A DNA stretch of 64,000 bases from Streptomyces sp. PCS3-D2. GTDB taxonomy: Bacteria > Actinomycetota > Actinomycetes > Streptomycetales > Streptomycetaceae. The DNA lies in assembly GCF_000612545.2 (NCBI RefSeq), contig NZ_CP097800.1, forward strand, positions 3,635,001 through 3,699,000. Direction: 5' to 3'. Below the pieces are notes generated by a model. The model did not search any database. It was not told the origin of the DNA and worked only from the letters and a program-made list of their open reading frames with translations. Positions 16,571 to 24,682 of the stretch are shown piece by piece; the first letter of the stretch is position 1; every line of letters begins with the position of its first letter. Both the position numbers and the translations under genes were made by a program.

Positions 16571-16604
16571 GGGCCTCCCACCCGTGGGTACGGGTGGGAG
16601 GCCC
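16571..16604. terminator. Terminator hairpin after alaS
   Basis: Perfect 15-bp stem GGGCCTCCCACCCGT with loop GGGT, 45 bp after the alaS stop. First of two hairpins in the convergent gap between alaS and the P450 gene. Confidence 0.85.
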
Positions 16605-16652
16605 TGGCCGTTGTCCCGGGCGCAGCACCGGCACGGAGGCCGGTACGCGAAA

Positions 16653-16704
16653 GCGAGGGTTCCGGGTGGACCGCCGATGACGGCGGTCCACCCGGAACCC
16701 TCGC
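16653..16704. terminator. Long perfect hairpin before the P450 stop
   Basis: 24-bp perfect inverted repeat (arms 16653-16676 and 16681-16704) with loop ATGA, 33 bp beyond the P450 stop. It terminates the minus-strand methyltransferase-P450 operon; with the previous hairpin it insulates the two convergent units. Confidence 0.85.
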
Positions 16705-16736
16705 GACGCAGGACAACGGTGTACGGATGGCAGAGG

Positions 16737-17948
16737 TCAGAGCCCCACGGCGACTCGTTCCCACACCGTCCTGCAGAACGCGGCCGACCGGTCGGCCGTG
16801 ATCCGGCCGACGGGCCGTCCCGCGGTCCACTCGGCGAATGCCGCGATGGCCTCGGTGAGGGTCACCCGGGCGATGCCGGCACCCAGGCAGAAGTGGTGGC
16901 CGGCCCCGAAGGACAGGTGCGGGCGGTCCCGTTCCCCCTCCACCGGGATCCGGAACCGGTCCGGGTCCACGAACACGGCGGGGTCCCGGTTGGCCGCGGC
17001 CACCACGAGGGCCACCCGTTCACCGGGCCGGATGGTCGCCCCGGCCACGTGGATCGGCTCGGTGGCACTGCGCGGCACGAAGTGGAACGGGGCGTCGTAC
17101 CGGAGCGCCTCCTCGGCCACCTGACCGGCGTCGATGCGCCCCCGGTGCAGCCCGTCGAGTACGTCCCCGGCCTCGTCCAGGAGGCTGACCAGCGCGGAGC
17201 CGAGGCTCGCCGCGACCGGCTCGATGCCGCCGGTGAGCAGCTGGGCGTACAGGGCGGCGCCCTGACGCGGCTCCAGGTCGAGGAAGGCCTGGATCTGCGG
17301 GGGGCCCTGTCCGGCCCGGGCCATGGGCAGGATCACGGTACGCAGGTAGTCCTGGAGTTCGCGGATCGCCGCACGGGAGCGGGGCGCCCGGTCCGGTTCG
17401 CACTGCGGTACGCCGATGAACTCGATGATGTCGGAGGACCAGGAGAGGACCGACTCGCGGTGCTCGTCGTCGATGCCGAGCAGCCGGCAGGTCACCGACA
17501 CGGCGAGCGGATGGACGAAGCGCCCGAGCAGATCGGTGGTCCCGGGATCGCAGTCGGCGAGCAGCTCCCGCGCCTCCCGCGCGATGCGTTCGCGCAGGGG
17601 GCGGACGCCGGCGGGGCGGTAGCCCGGGCCGGCCGCGGACCGGATCCGCGTGTGTGCGGGAGGGTCGGTGAACATGGGCCACGCGTCGAAGAAGTCCACC
17701 ACGTCCTGGATGCCGGCGCGGGCGGAAACGTCGAGGTCCCCGAAGAAGCCCGCTCCGATCCGGGCCGACAGCCGGGAGTCCCGGAGCAGGGCGTTGACCT
17801 CGCGGTAGCCGGTGGCGTACCAGCATTCCGTTTCGGCGTCCCACCACACCGGCGCCTGCTCGCGCAGGCGCCGGTAGTGGGGGTGGGGGGCGCGGGCGAA
17901 CTCCTCCGACAGCAGCGACAGCGGCTCGGCCGCCAGTGTTGCGCGCAT
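16737..17948 (-). CDS. Cytochrome P450
   Basis: 403 residues, the size of soluble actinobacterial P450s. Heme-binding loop FGAGHHFCLGAGIAR with the Cys ligand; K-helix E-x-x-R in EEALRYDAPF. The I-helix reads LLTGGIEPVAASLG: the usual acid-alcohol pair (E/D-T) is E-P-V, so the conserved threonine that helps O2 activation is missing. This is seen in some specialised oxidases and may mean unusual chemistry. Second gene of an operon after the methyltransferase (31-bp gap). Redox partners are not in the window. Role: oxidative tailoring of the cluster product (inference). Confidence 0.92.
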   Translation of the reverse strand: MRATLAAEPLSLLSEEFARAPHPHYRRLREQAPVWWDAETECWYATGYREVNALLRDSRLSARIGAGFFGDLDVSARAGIQDVVDFFDAWPMFTDPPAHTRIRSAAGPGYRPAGVRPLRERIAREARELLADCDPGTTDLLGRFVHPLAVSVTCRLLGIDDEHRESVLSWSSDIIEFIGVPQCEPDRAPRSRAAIRELQDYLRTVILPMARAGQGPPQIQAFLDLEPRQGAALYAQLLTGGIEPVAASLGSALVSLLDEAGDVLDGLHRGRIDAGQVAEEALRYDAPFHFVPRSATEPIHVAGATIRPGERVALVVAAANRDPAVFVDPDRFRIPVEGERDRPHLSFGAGHHFCLGAGIARVTLTEAIAAFAEWTAGRPVGRITADRSAAFCRTVWERVAVGL

Positions 17949-17979
17949 GATCAGTTCAGCTCAGCTCGATGCCGGGTCA

Positions 17980-18822
17980 TCAGGCCGGGCGGCGGCTGAC
18001 GACGAAGAGGTTGTTGCCGCGCGGGGCGATGCCCGGGGTGGTGCGCAGCCGGTTCTCCATCTCGAAGATCCGGTCGACGTTGTCGTCGGCCAGGATGTCC
18101 ACCAGCTTCTCGGTGGAGCCGTGCAGCTGGGTCTCCTGGTAGCCCGGGTAGATCAGATTCGGGAAGCCGGAGACCACCGCCAGCTCCAGGCCGGCGGCCG
18201 CGTGCATCTTCTCGATGCGCTCGAGGTCGAACAGGTGCATGTCCGGCATCTGGGTGGTGAAGCGGCCGCGGCGGCCGAGGGCCTTCTCGGCCTCGTCCAG
18301 GTTGCCCACGCTGATGTTGAAGAAGGCGGTGTGCCAGACGCTCGGCAGGAACGACACGAGCAGGCCGCCCGGGTTGAGCAGACCGGCGATGTCGGCGATG
18401 ACCTTCTCGGGGTCGGCGACGAAGCCGAGGACGTTGTGGAAGTTGAAGGCGAGGTCGAACGTCTGGCCGTCCAGGGTCTCGGAGACGTCGGCCAGGTCAC
18501 CGCGGACGAACGAGACCCGGTCGGCGAAGCCGCGGCGCTGGGCCTTCTCCTCGGCGACGCCCAGCATTTCGGCGGTCAGGTCGAAGGACGTACCGCGGCT
18601 CGTCGGCGCCTGCTCGGCGAAGAAGGTGGTCCAGCGCCCGGTGCCGCAGCCGGCGTCCAGGAAGCGGAAGCCCTCGGGCAGCCGCGAGAGCACCTCGTCC
18701 TTCAGGGCAGCGGCCAGCAGCCGGTCGGACAGCATCCAGTACGGCTGGAGGTCGACGTCGTCGTAGGCCTCGGCCTTCACGGAAAAGTAGTCCTGGACCT
18801 CGGCGAGCAGGGTCTCGGTCAT
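17980..18822 (-). CDS. Class I SAM-dependent methyltransferase
   Basis: 280 residues from ATG 18822 with AGAGGAG upstream. Motif I is FLDAGCGTGRWTTFFAEQ (SAM binding), then SFDLTAEML, motif II FDLAFNFHNVLGFV and motif III LLNPGGLLVSF. The C-terminal half after residue 180 carries MHLFDLERIEKMHAAAGLELAVVSGFP, common in small-molecule O/N-methyltransferases. First gene of the methyltransferase-P450 operon and divergent from the AsnRS-like operon. Substrate unknown. Confidence 0.9.
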   Translation of the reverse strand: MTETLLAEVQDYFSVKAEAYDDVDLQPYWMLSDRLLAAALKDEVLSRLPEGFRFLDAGCGTGRWTTFFAEQAPTSRGTSFDLTAEMLGVAEEKAQRRGFADRVSFVRGDLADVSETLDGQTFDLAFNFHNVLGFVADPEKVIADIAGLLNPGGLLVSFLPSVWHTAFFNISVGNLDEAEKALGRRGRFTTQMPDMHLFDLERIEKMHAAAGLELAVVSGFPNLIYPGYQETQLHGSTEKLVDILADDNVDRIFEMENRLRTTPGIAPRGNNLFVVSRRPA

Positions 18823-19050
18823 GAAAGGTAACTCCTCTGAAGGTGATGCGTTGCTCCGGCACGGCCCGCCGCGACACGAAAAGCGAAATGCCCGACGCGG
18901 CACCGCAACGGCACGGTCTGACGGCGCGGGACAAGAAGGGCACGCGGAAACTCGGCGAATCTTGCGCCGAAGGGGCCCTGCCGAAGGATGATGGCGTGAA
19001 TGTATCCCCGGACTTGTGCGGCAATCAACGACGGAATCCGTCCCGGGGCA

Positions 19051-19080
19051 GGCACCAAGCTGCCACGAACATAGCTGCCA
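19051..19080 (+). promoter_or_regulatory. Cluster operator-like element, site 2
   Basis: GGCACCAAGCTGCCA directly followed by CGAACATAGCTGCCA, read toward the AsnRS-like gene and ending 192 nt before its ATG. Its first 15 nt are identical to site 1. It lies in the 450-bp divergent region shared with the methyltransferase-P450 operon and so may serve both. Confidence 0.75.
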
Positions 19081-19272
19081 CCCATATCACTTGGCCCGCT
19101 GAGACCGCGCCGACATATTGGTGAGCGGGGGAATCGTCCTGTCTCCGACACCGGGACCATTCGCGACATCCGTGCGCGACGCTCCCTCCCGATCACTACG
19201 TATGCCAAGACGGCGCCGGAGAACCCACGAGATCCTCCGGGCGGCCGGTCTGCCAGCGAACAGGAAGAAAAC

Positions 19273-20292
19273 ATGAGCCTCAAGAACGACTTCTCCCACG
19301 GCGGATGGCGTCCTTCGGCGGACCGGTTCCTCGAGATCGTGGACCAGCCGCTGTTCCGGACCCTGGTCGACCTCCAGGACCTCGTGACCACCCGGACGAC
19401 CTCCTTCTGGAGCGAGCGCGGCGTCAAGTCCGTGCACCTGCCGATCACCACGAACAGCATCTCCAGCCCGATGGGTCTGGGCAGCGACTCGCTCCCGGTG
19501 GAGATCGACCTGTTCGGCGAGCGCACGTTCCTGGCCGACTCGATGCAGTTCATGCTGGAGTACGGCTGCCGGCTCAGCCGCAACGGCGCCTGGTACCTGA
19601 TGCCCAGCTTCCGGGGCGAGGACGCGGACGAATCGCACCTCAACCAGTTCTTCCACAGCGAGGCGGAGTTGCCGGGCGGCCTGGAGAACTGCATGGACGT
19701 CGTCGACGCGTACGTGCGTTCGCTCGCCGCCGGTGTCATGGAGAACCTGTCCGAGGAGATCCGTGAACTGGCGGGCTCCACCTCGCACATCGAGCAGATG
19801 CTCGCCCTGGACACCTTCCCGCGCCTGACCTTCGACGAGGCTGCGGCCCACCTGGGCAACGACCCGTACGCGGTGGAGCAGCACGACGGCTGGCGGACCC
19901 TGACCCGGCACGGCGAGCGCCGGCTGATGCAGGAGATCAGCCCGGTGCTGTGGGTCACCCATTTCGACCACCTGTCGGTGCCCTTCTACCAGGCGTACGG
20001 CGACGCGGAGCAGCGGACCGCGCTCAACGGCGACCTGCTGTTCGGCATCGGCGAGACGGTCGGCTGCGGTGAGCGCCACGTGGACGGCGCCCAGACCCGC
20101 GCCGCCCTGGCGCACCACAACGTTCCGGAGGAGTCCTACGACTGGTACGTGCGGATGAAGGAGGGCGCGCCGATGCACACCTCCGGCTTCGGCCTCGGTG
20201 TCGAGCGCTGGTTCATGTGGGTGCTCAACCACAAGGACATCCGCGAGCTCCAGCTCGCCCCCCGCCTCAACGGCGTGGCGCTCACCCCGTGA
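19273..20292 (+). CDS. AsnRS/AspRS-like class II catalytic core without anticodon-binding domain
   Basis: 339 residues from ATG 19273 (AGGAAG upstream). The class II motifs of the Asp/Asn/Lys synthetase group are present: motif 2 FRGEDADESHLNQFFHSEAEL (R114 of FRGE) and motif 3 SGFGLGVERWFMWVL with R312, then IRELQLAPR at the C-terminus. The N-terminal OB-fold that reads the anticodon is absent. Such cores adenylate an acidic or amide amino acid without proper tRNA selection; archaeal AsnS-like asparagine synthetase is an example, making Asn from aspartyl-AMP. Its stop overlaps the GTG of the carrier-condensation gene, so the two are coupled. Likely role: amino acid activation for amide formation or transfer to a partner protein. 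Confidence 0.82.
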   Translation: MSLKNDFSHGGWRPSADRFLEIVDQPLFRTLVDLQDLVTTRTTSFWSERGVKSVHLPITTNSISSPMGLGSDSLPVEIDLFGERTFLADSMQFMLEYGCRLSRNGAWYLMPSFRGEDADESHLNQFFHSEAELPGGLENCMDVVDAYVRSLAAGVMENLSEEIRELAGSTSHIEQMLALDTFPRLTFDEAAAHLGNDPYAVEQHDGWRTLTRHGERRLMQEISPVLWVTHFDHLSVPFYQAYGDAEQRTALNGDLLFGIGETVGCGERHVDGAQTRAALAHHNVPEESYDWYVRMKEGAPMHTSGFGLGVERWFMWVLNHKDIRELQLAPRLNGVALTP

Positions 20293-21806
20293 CCCGACCG
20301 CCTTCCTGGCGCGGGGCCGATCTCACCACCAGGATCGCGGAACTGGCCTCCGAGGTGCTGGAGGTACCGATCGGGTCCGGCACCGACCTGGCGGAGGCCG
20401 GGCTCGAACCGAGCGCTGCGATCCGGCTGGCGGCCTGCGTGTACGAGGAGTTCGGCCTCCGCCTGTCCGTCGCGGACATCTACACGGGACGGACGCCCGG
20501 CCGCATCGCGGCCGGGCTCTGCCGGCCGGGGGCGGGAGGCGGAGCCCCCGCCCCCGGCCGGCACCTTCCGCACGTGGGAGCGGAGTCCGGGCGGCCCGCC
20601 GATGTCGTGTCCCTCGCCTATACGGGCACCGGGGACCTCGGGATCGACCCGGGCCGCCTGACCACGGCGCTGAAGATGGTGGCCGCCCGCCAGGCCGCCC
20701 TGCGCACCCCGCCCGGCGAGGCGGGGAACGACGCCCACCGATCCGCGGTCCTGCCGGACTGGGACCGGCTGGGCGTCGACGTCGTACCCGTGCCGGACGC
20801 CGGTTGGGAGGCCCTGCAGCAGGCCCGCGACCTCGCCGCGGCGGGAGCCCTGGAGGGGCTCGACACCGTCCGTGGCCCCCTGGTGCGCTGCGCCCTGTAC
20901 ACCTGGAACGGCGGACGTCTGCTGGCCGTCCATCTGCACCGCAGTGCACTTGACCCCTGGTCGCTGGACGCCTTCGAGCGCGAGCTCGAGAGCGCCTACG
21001 CGGCCGCCCGTCCCTCGGACCCCGAGGACTCCGGACGGGCGGCCTGCGCCGTCCACCCGTCGGCGGGCGGCACCGAGCCCCGGCCCGCGGTGGCCGACTG
21101 GCAGCAGCGGCTGGCGGCGCTTCCCCCGATCGCGTGGCCGGCCGGGGCACCGGACGGAGACGAGGACGGCGGCGCCGACGGCGGCGAGGACCGCGGCGAC
21201 GTGGTCGAGTGGGCCGTCCCGGTCGACGACGTGCTGCTGGGGCGGCTTCGTGCGGCGACCCGCGCCCTGGGCGTTTCCCTCACCTCCCTGGTGCTCACCG
21301 CGTACGCGCGTGGTCTGGCGGAGTTCACCGGGCAGCAGGAGTTCCGGGTCGGCCTGGTGGTCTCGGGCCGGGTGGAGCCGTGGCAGGAGCCGACGCTCGG
21401 CCGCCGGGTGCTCACGCTCCTCGTCCAAGTGCGGGGCGTACCGGGCGAGTCGCTGGTCTCGCTGGCGCGGCGTTGTGACCGGGAGCTGCTGTTCTCGGTC
21501 GACCACGGGTGGTACGGCGACACGTCGGCACCCCTGCTCCAGGCGACCCTGTGCGTGGAACCGGGCGAGCCGGCCAGGGGTTTGCGTCTCGGCACGTCGC
21601 TGCTGGCGCCGGCACACCTGCCCCGCTCCGCCCCCTCCACCGACCTTGCCGCGGAGCTCTTGCGGGCCGACCGACCCGGCGGCGCGCGGCAGTTGATGTT
21701 CACCGCGGACCCGTCCCGGATCGGGGCGCGGGGCCTGCGCCGGCTCGCGGATGCGATCCGCACCGCGCTCATGGAGCTGGCCGCGGAGGCCGTCGCCGAG
21801 GTCTGA
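20289..21806 (+). CDS. Degenerate carrier protein-condensation domain fusion
   Basis: 505 residues from GTG 20289, overlapping the previous stop (GTGA). Residues about 15-77 look like an acyl/peptidyl carrier protein, but the loop that should read G-L-D-S-L is AGLEPSAAIRL: proline 41 sits at the phosphopantetheine serine and S42 is shifted by one. Residues about 105-500 have NRPS condensation-domain architecture; the HHxxxDG motif is H217-R-S-A-L-D-P, losing the second histidine and the glycine. Both catalytic signatures are therefore altered, pointing to a scaffold or a repurposed acyltransferase for the AsnRS-like partner. No adenylation domain is present in the window. Confidence 0.7.
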   Translation: MTRPPSWRGADLTTRIAELASEVLEVPIGSGTDLAEAGLEPSAAIRLAACVYEEFGLRLSVADIYTGRTPGRIAAGLCRPGAGGGAPAPGRHLPHVGAESGRPADVVSLAYTGTGDLGIDPGRLTTALKMVAARQAALRTPPGEAGNDAHRSAVLPDWDRLGVDVVPVPDAGWEALQQARDLAAAGALEGLDTVRGPLVRCALYTWNGGRLLAVHLHRSALDPWSLDAFERELESAYAAARPSDPEDSGRAACAVHPSAGGTEPRPAVADWQQRLAALPPIAWPAGAPDGDEDGGADGGEDRGDVVEWAVPVDDVLLGRLRAATRALGVSLTSLVLTAYARGLAEFTGQQEFRVGLVVSGRVEPWQEPTLGRRVLTLLVQVRGVPGESLVSLARRCDRELLFSVDHGWYGDTSAPLLQATLCVEPGEPARGLRLGTSLLAPAHLPRSAPSTDLAAELLRADRPGGARQLMFTADPSRIGARGLRRLADAIRTALMELAAEAVAEV

Positions 21807-21839
21807 AGCGGGGGCAGGACTTCGTCCTGCCCCCGCTTC
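21805..21839. terminator. Bidirectional terminator between convergent operons
   Basis: 16-bp perfect stem GAAGCGGGGGCAGGAC with a TTC loop, beginning inside the stop codon of the carrier-condensation gene and lying 25 bp from the MFS stop. Confidence 0.85.
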
Positions 21840-21863
21840 GGACCGCTTCATCCTGCCCCGGCG

Positions 21864-23117
21864 TCAGACCGCTTCGGGCTGCAGCGTCGGCTCCGCGGGC
21901 TGCGCCGTGCCGGACAGCCGGAGCACCCAGGCCAGCAGTGCGGTGGCCGCGGTGGTCACCGCCGCGACGAGCACCCAGGTCCGGGCCATGCCGTGGTCGG
22001 CGAGCAGACCCGCGGCGAACGGCCCGGCGGTGAACCCCAGCGAGGTGGAGATCCCGAGGAGGGCGTTCGCCCGCCCCCGGTCGGCGCTGGTCGCGGCGGC
22101 GTTGACCAGGGTCGGCATCGCCATGGAGTAGAAGGCCGCGCCCACGGAGGCCACCGCCACGCCCGCACAGATCGCGGTGAGCATCACGACCCGGGACCCG
22201 GTCTCGAGCGCCCCGAGCAGCACGACCCAGAACACCATCCAGGTCAGCGCGGCGATCGCCAACGACACCCGGTGCGGGGTGCGCTTGACCACCGGCATCA
22301 GGGCGATCTGTGCGATCACGGCGAAGGCGGTGTCCGCCAGGCATATCAGCGCGATGTCCGAGGGGCGGACGTCCGAGAGCGCGACCAGCACGGCGGGAAT
22401 ACCCGACTCCAGCTGTGAGTAGCCGATGGCGAACATCAGGAAGGCGACGAGCAGCGCCGCGAGCAGCGGCCCGTTGGCCAGCACCCGCAGGTAGGAGGAC
22501 TGCCGCCCGTGCTCTTCCGGCTGATTCACCGGGGCCGACAGGCGCTTGCCCGCGACGACGGTGATCAGCCCGGCCAGGACGAAGGTGATGGCGTCGGCCA
22601 GATAGACGACCTGGAACGTCCACAGGTGCTCGATGCTGACGACGATCCCGGCCAGGATGCCGCCGATGCCGAGCGCCGCGTTGGCGACACCGAAGGAGAA
22701 CCCGAACACAACCGGGTGCCGGTCGGCTTCCACCGCCTCGGCGAACAGCCCGTGCCAGACGCTGGTGCCTCCCACGCCGAGCCCGAAGACCGCCCCGGCC
22801 GCGAGGGCGTGCCAGGGCGCCGTGACCCACGCGTACAGTCCGGTGCCGGTCGCGGCGAGCAGCAGCGCGGTGAACACGATGCGCACGCTGCCGAACCGGT
22901 CGGCGGCCCAGCCGGCCACCAGCCCTCCGGCGAAAGCGGTCACGGAGGTGAGGGCCATCGCGCTGGTGGCGACGGAGATCCCGAAGCCGCGCCCCTGGAC
23001 CAGATAGATGACGAGCAGCGGGAGGACCAGGCCGGACCCGAAGGACGTGACCGCTCTGGCCAGCAGCAGCAGCTTCGCCGGGGCGGGCAGCTCCCGGAAG
23101 TCCTGGACGACGGTCAT
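21864..23117 (-). CDS. MFS transporter, probable product exporter
   Basis: 417 residues, 12 predicted membrane helices. The loop after helix 2, GWAADRFGSVRIV, is the MFS G-x-x-x-D-R-x-G-x-R signature; a related GRANALLGISTSLGFTAGPFAAG block appears in the second half. The ATG overlaps the TGA of the ATP-grasp gene (ATGA), so it is co-translated. As the only transporter in the cluster it is the likely exporter and a resistance element. Confidence 0.9.
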   Translation of the reverse strand: MTVVQDFRELPAPAKLLLLARAVTSFGSGLVLPLLVIYLVQGRGFGISVATSAMALTSVTAFAGGLVAGWAADRFGSVRIVFTALLLAATGTGLYAWVTAPWHALAAGAVFGLGVGGTSVWHGLFAEAVEADRHPVVFGFSFGVANAALGIGGILAGIVVSIEHLWTFQVVYLADAITFVLAGLITVVAGKRLSAPVNQPEEHGRQSSYLRVLANGPLLAALLVAFLMFAIGYSQLESGIPAVLVALSDVRPSDIALICLADTAFAVIAQIALMPVVKRTPHRVSLAIAALTWMVFWVVLLGALETGSRVVMLTAICAGVAVASVGAAFYSMAMPTLVNAAATSADRGRANALLGISTSLGFTAGPFAAGLLADHGMARTWVLVAAVTTAATALLAWVLRLSGTAQPAEPTLQPEAV

Positions 23118-24355
23118 GCTGCAGCCCCGTCGGCGGGCGTCGTCTCGAGGACGAGGGCGGATTCGAGGACGAGGACCCGCTCGGTGAACTGCTCCTCGCT
23201 GTCGGCACCGATGACCAGGGTCATGCCGGGCGCCAGGCTGTTCGTCCAGACGACGTCACCGACACGGGCGGTCCGGTCGACGTCCAGGACGTACGGGAAC
23301 GCGCTGATCTCGGCGTCCGCGGGCTCGCGGGTGATACGGCCCGGCGTACGGGGGGTCAGCATGACCCAGCCGATGTACGGGTGGGGCGGCTCGGACAGCG
23401 GCTGCGACCGCCGGTCCGGGCTGACCAGGGACTCGGCCCACACCTCGCGCAGGTCGGCCCCGCGGGCCCGGAAGGCCTGGGTGGTGCCGCCGCCGCCCGG
23501 ACGGGTGGCGATCTCGGAGAACCACAGGCTGCCGTCCGGGGAACGGAACAGCTCGGTGTGCGTGATGCCGTCGGTGATCTCCAGCGCCTCGTTGACCCGG
23601 CTGTGCAGTTCCTCGACGGCCGCGTACAGCTCGGGTTCGCGGGCTGCGGGGAGCTGGATCGCGCCGTTGAGGTGGCCGGGGTCGTCGAGTTCGATTCGGG
23701 GGCGCAGGTACCTGCTGACGGCGAACTCCCAGGCCTTGCCGTCCACCCAGACCGCGTCGACGTGGAACTCCTCGCCGTCGATCATCTGCTCGGCCATGAA
23801 TTGACCGTCCGCGGCGTTCACCGCGAGCCAGGCCTCCAGTTCCCGGGCCGTCCCGACCCGGGCGGTGCTGACCACCCCGGCACCGGCGACGGGCTTGACC
23901 ACGGCCGGGAATCCGATCTCCCGCTCAACATGGCGGGCAGCCGCCCCCGGGTCGCCGGACGGGACCGTGGTGAAGCGCGCGGTGGGCACGCCGAGCCGCC
24001 GGACCGCGGTCTTCATCGCGCGCTTGTCGCGGACCTGGACACTCTGGACGATGGTGGGCCGGCCCAGGCCGAGCAGAGCGGCCAGGTACGCCGCGGCGAA
24101 CTGGCCCCGCTCGCAGACGCTCAGTACCCGGTCGAAGGCCAGTCCCTCCTCCTGGAGACCCGTGACGAGCAGGGCCAGTTCGTCCATGGCCTCGAAGCTG
24201 TCGATCCGGATCAACCGCTCCAGCCGGCCGGTGATCCCGGGGTCGAGATGGCGGTGCTCGGCCTCCCAGGCGTCGATGAGCAAGACGACGTCCACGCCGC
24301 GGGACAACAAGGCCTCGATGGCGCCCACTTCCCAACGACAGACCAGATACCGCAT
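23114..24355 (-). CDS. ATP-grasp ligase 1
   Basis: 413 residues from ATG 24355 (GAGGTG upstream). An N-terminal Rossmann-like domain (LVCRWEVGAIEALLSRGVDVVLLI) is followed by the ATP-grasp fold: VRDKRAMKTAVRRLGVP, FPAVVKPVAGAG with ATP-binding K154, MAEQMIDGEEFHVDAVW, and metal-ligand region LWFSEIATRPGGG. Family members activate a carboxylate as acyl phosphate and join it to an amine, as in dipeptide ligases (BacD, PGM1). Paralogue of the second ATP-grasp at 26867. Operon with the MFS exporter; site 3 lies 160 nt upstream. Substrates unknown. Confidence 0.88.
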   Translation of the reverse strand: MRYLVCRWEVGAIEALLSRGVDVVLLIDAWEAEHRHLDPGITGRLERLIRIDSFEAMDELALLVTGLQEEGLAFDRVLSVCERGQFAAAYLAALLGLGRPTIVQSVQVRDKRAMKTAVRRLGVPTARFTTVPSGDPGAAARHVEREIGFPAVVKPVAGAGVVSTARVGTARELEAWLAVNAADGQFMAEQMIDGEEFHVDAVWVDGKAWEFAVSRYLRPRIELDDPGHLNGAIQLPAAREPELYAAVEELHSRVNEALEITDGITHTELFRSPDGSLWFSEIATRPGGGGTTQAFRARGADLREVWAESLVSPDRRSQPLSEPPHPYIGWVMLTPRTPGRITREPADAEISAFPYVLDVDRTARVGDVVWTNSLAPGMTLVIGADSEEQFTERVLVLESALVLETTPADGAAA

Positions 24356-24515
24356 GAAACACCTCGTGCAATCTTCCGTGGGCGGGACCCGCCGATGCCG
24401 CCCCGGACAGGGAGATGCATGCCGCGGATTTCTCTTCCGATACCCCACCCCTACAGATATGAATTCCGTGGATAAATTGTCGTGGCGGGATTATCGGGAA
24501 CTCAATCGATCCGCC

Positions 24516-24545
24516 GGGCAGCTTGGAGACTGGCACCTTGATGTC
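24516..24545 (-). promoter_or_regulatory. Cluster operator-like element, site 3
   Basis: Minus strand, toward ATP-grasp 1: GACATCAAGGTGCCA followed by GTCTCCAAGCTGCCC, 160 nt before the start. It shares the divergent region with the regulator gene at 24683, so the regulator could also control itself from here. Confidence 0.75.
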
Positions 24546-24682
24546 ACCTCACACCGCATCCCTACCCTTCCGATCAGGGATGATCACACTCTGTGACGAC
24601 CTTGGACATGGCAGCACCTGCGGGCTACAGTTCCTCGGCGGTGCGACGCCCTGAATCGACCACCCAGGGCTGAAGAAAGAGA

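Noticed and set aside
13872-16691. 939-codon minus-strand open frame opposite alaS
   Set aside because: Codon-bias artefact. Composition is low-complexity and the plus strand is an unmistakable AlaRS.
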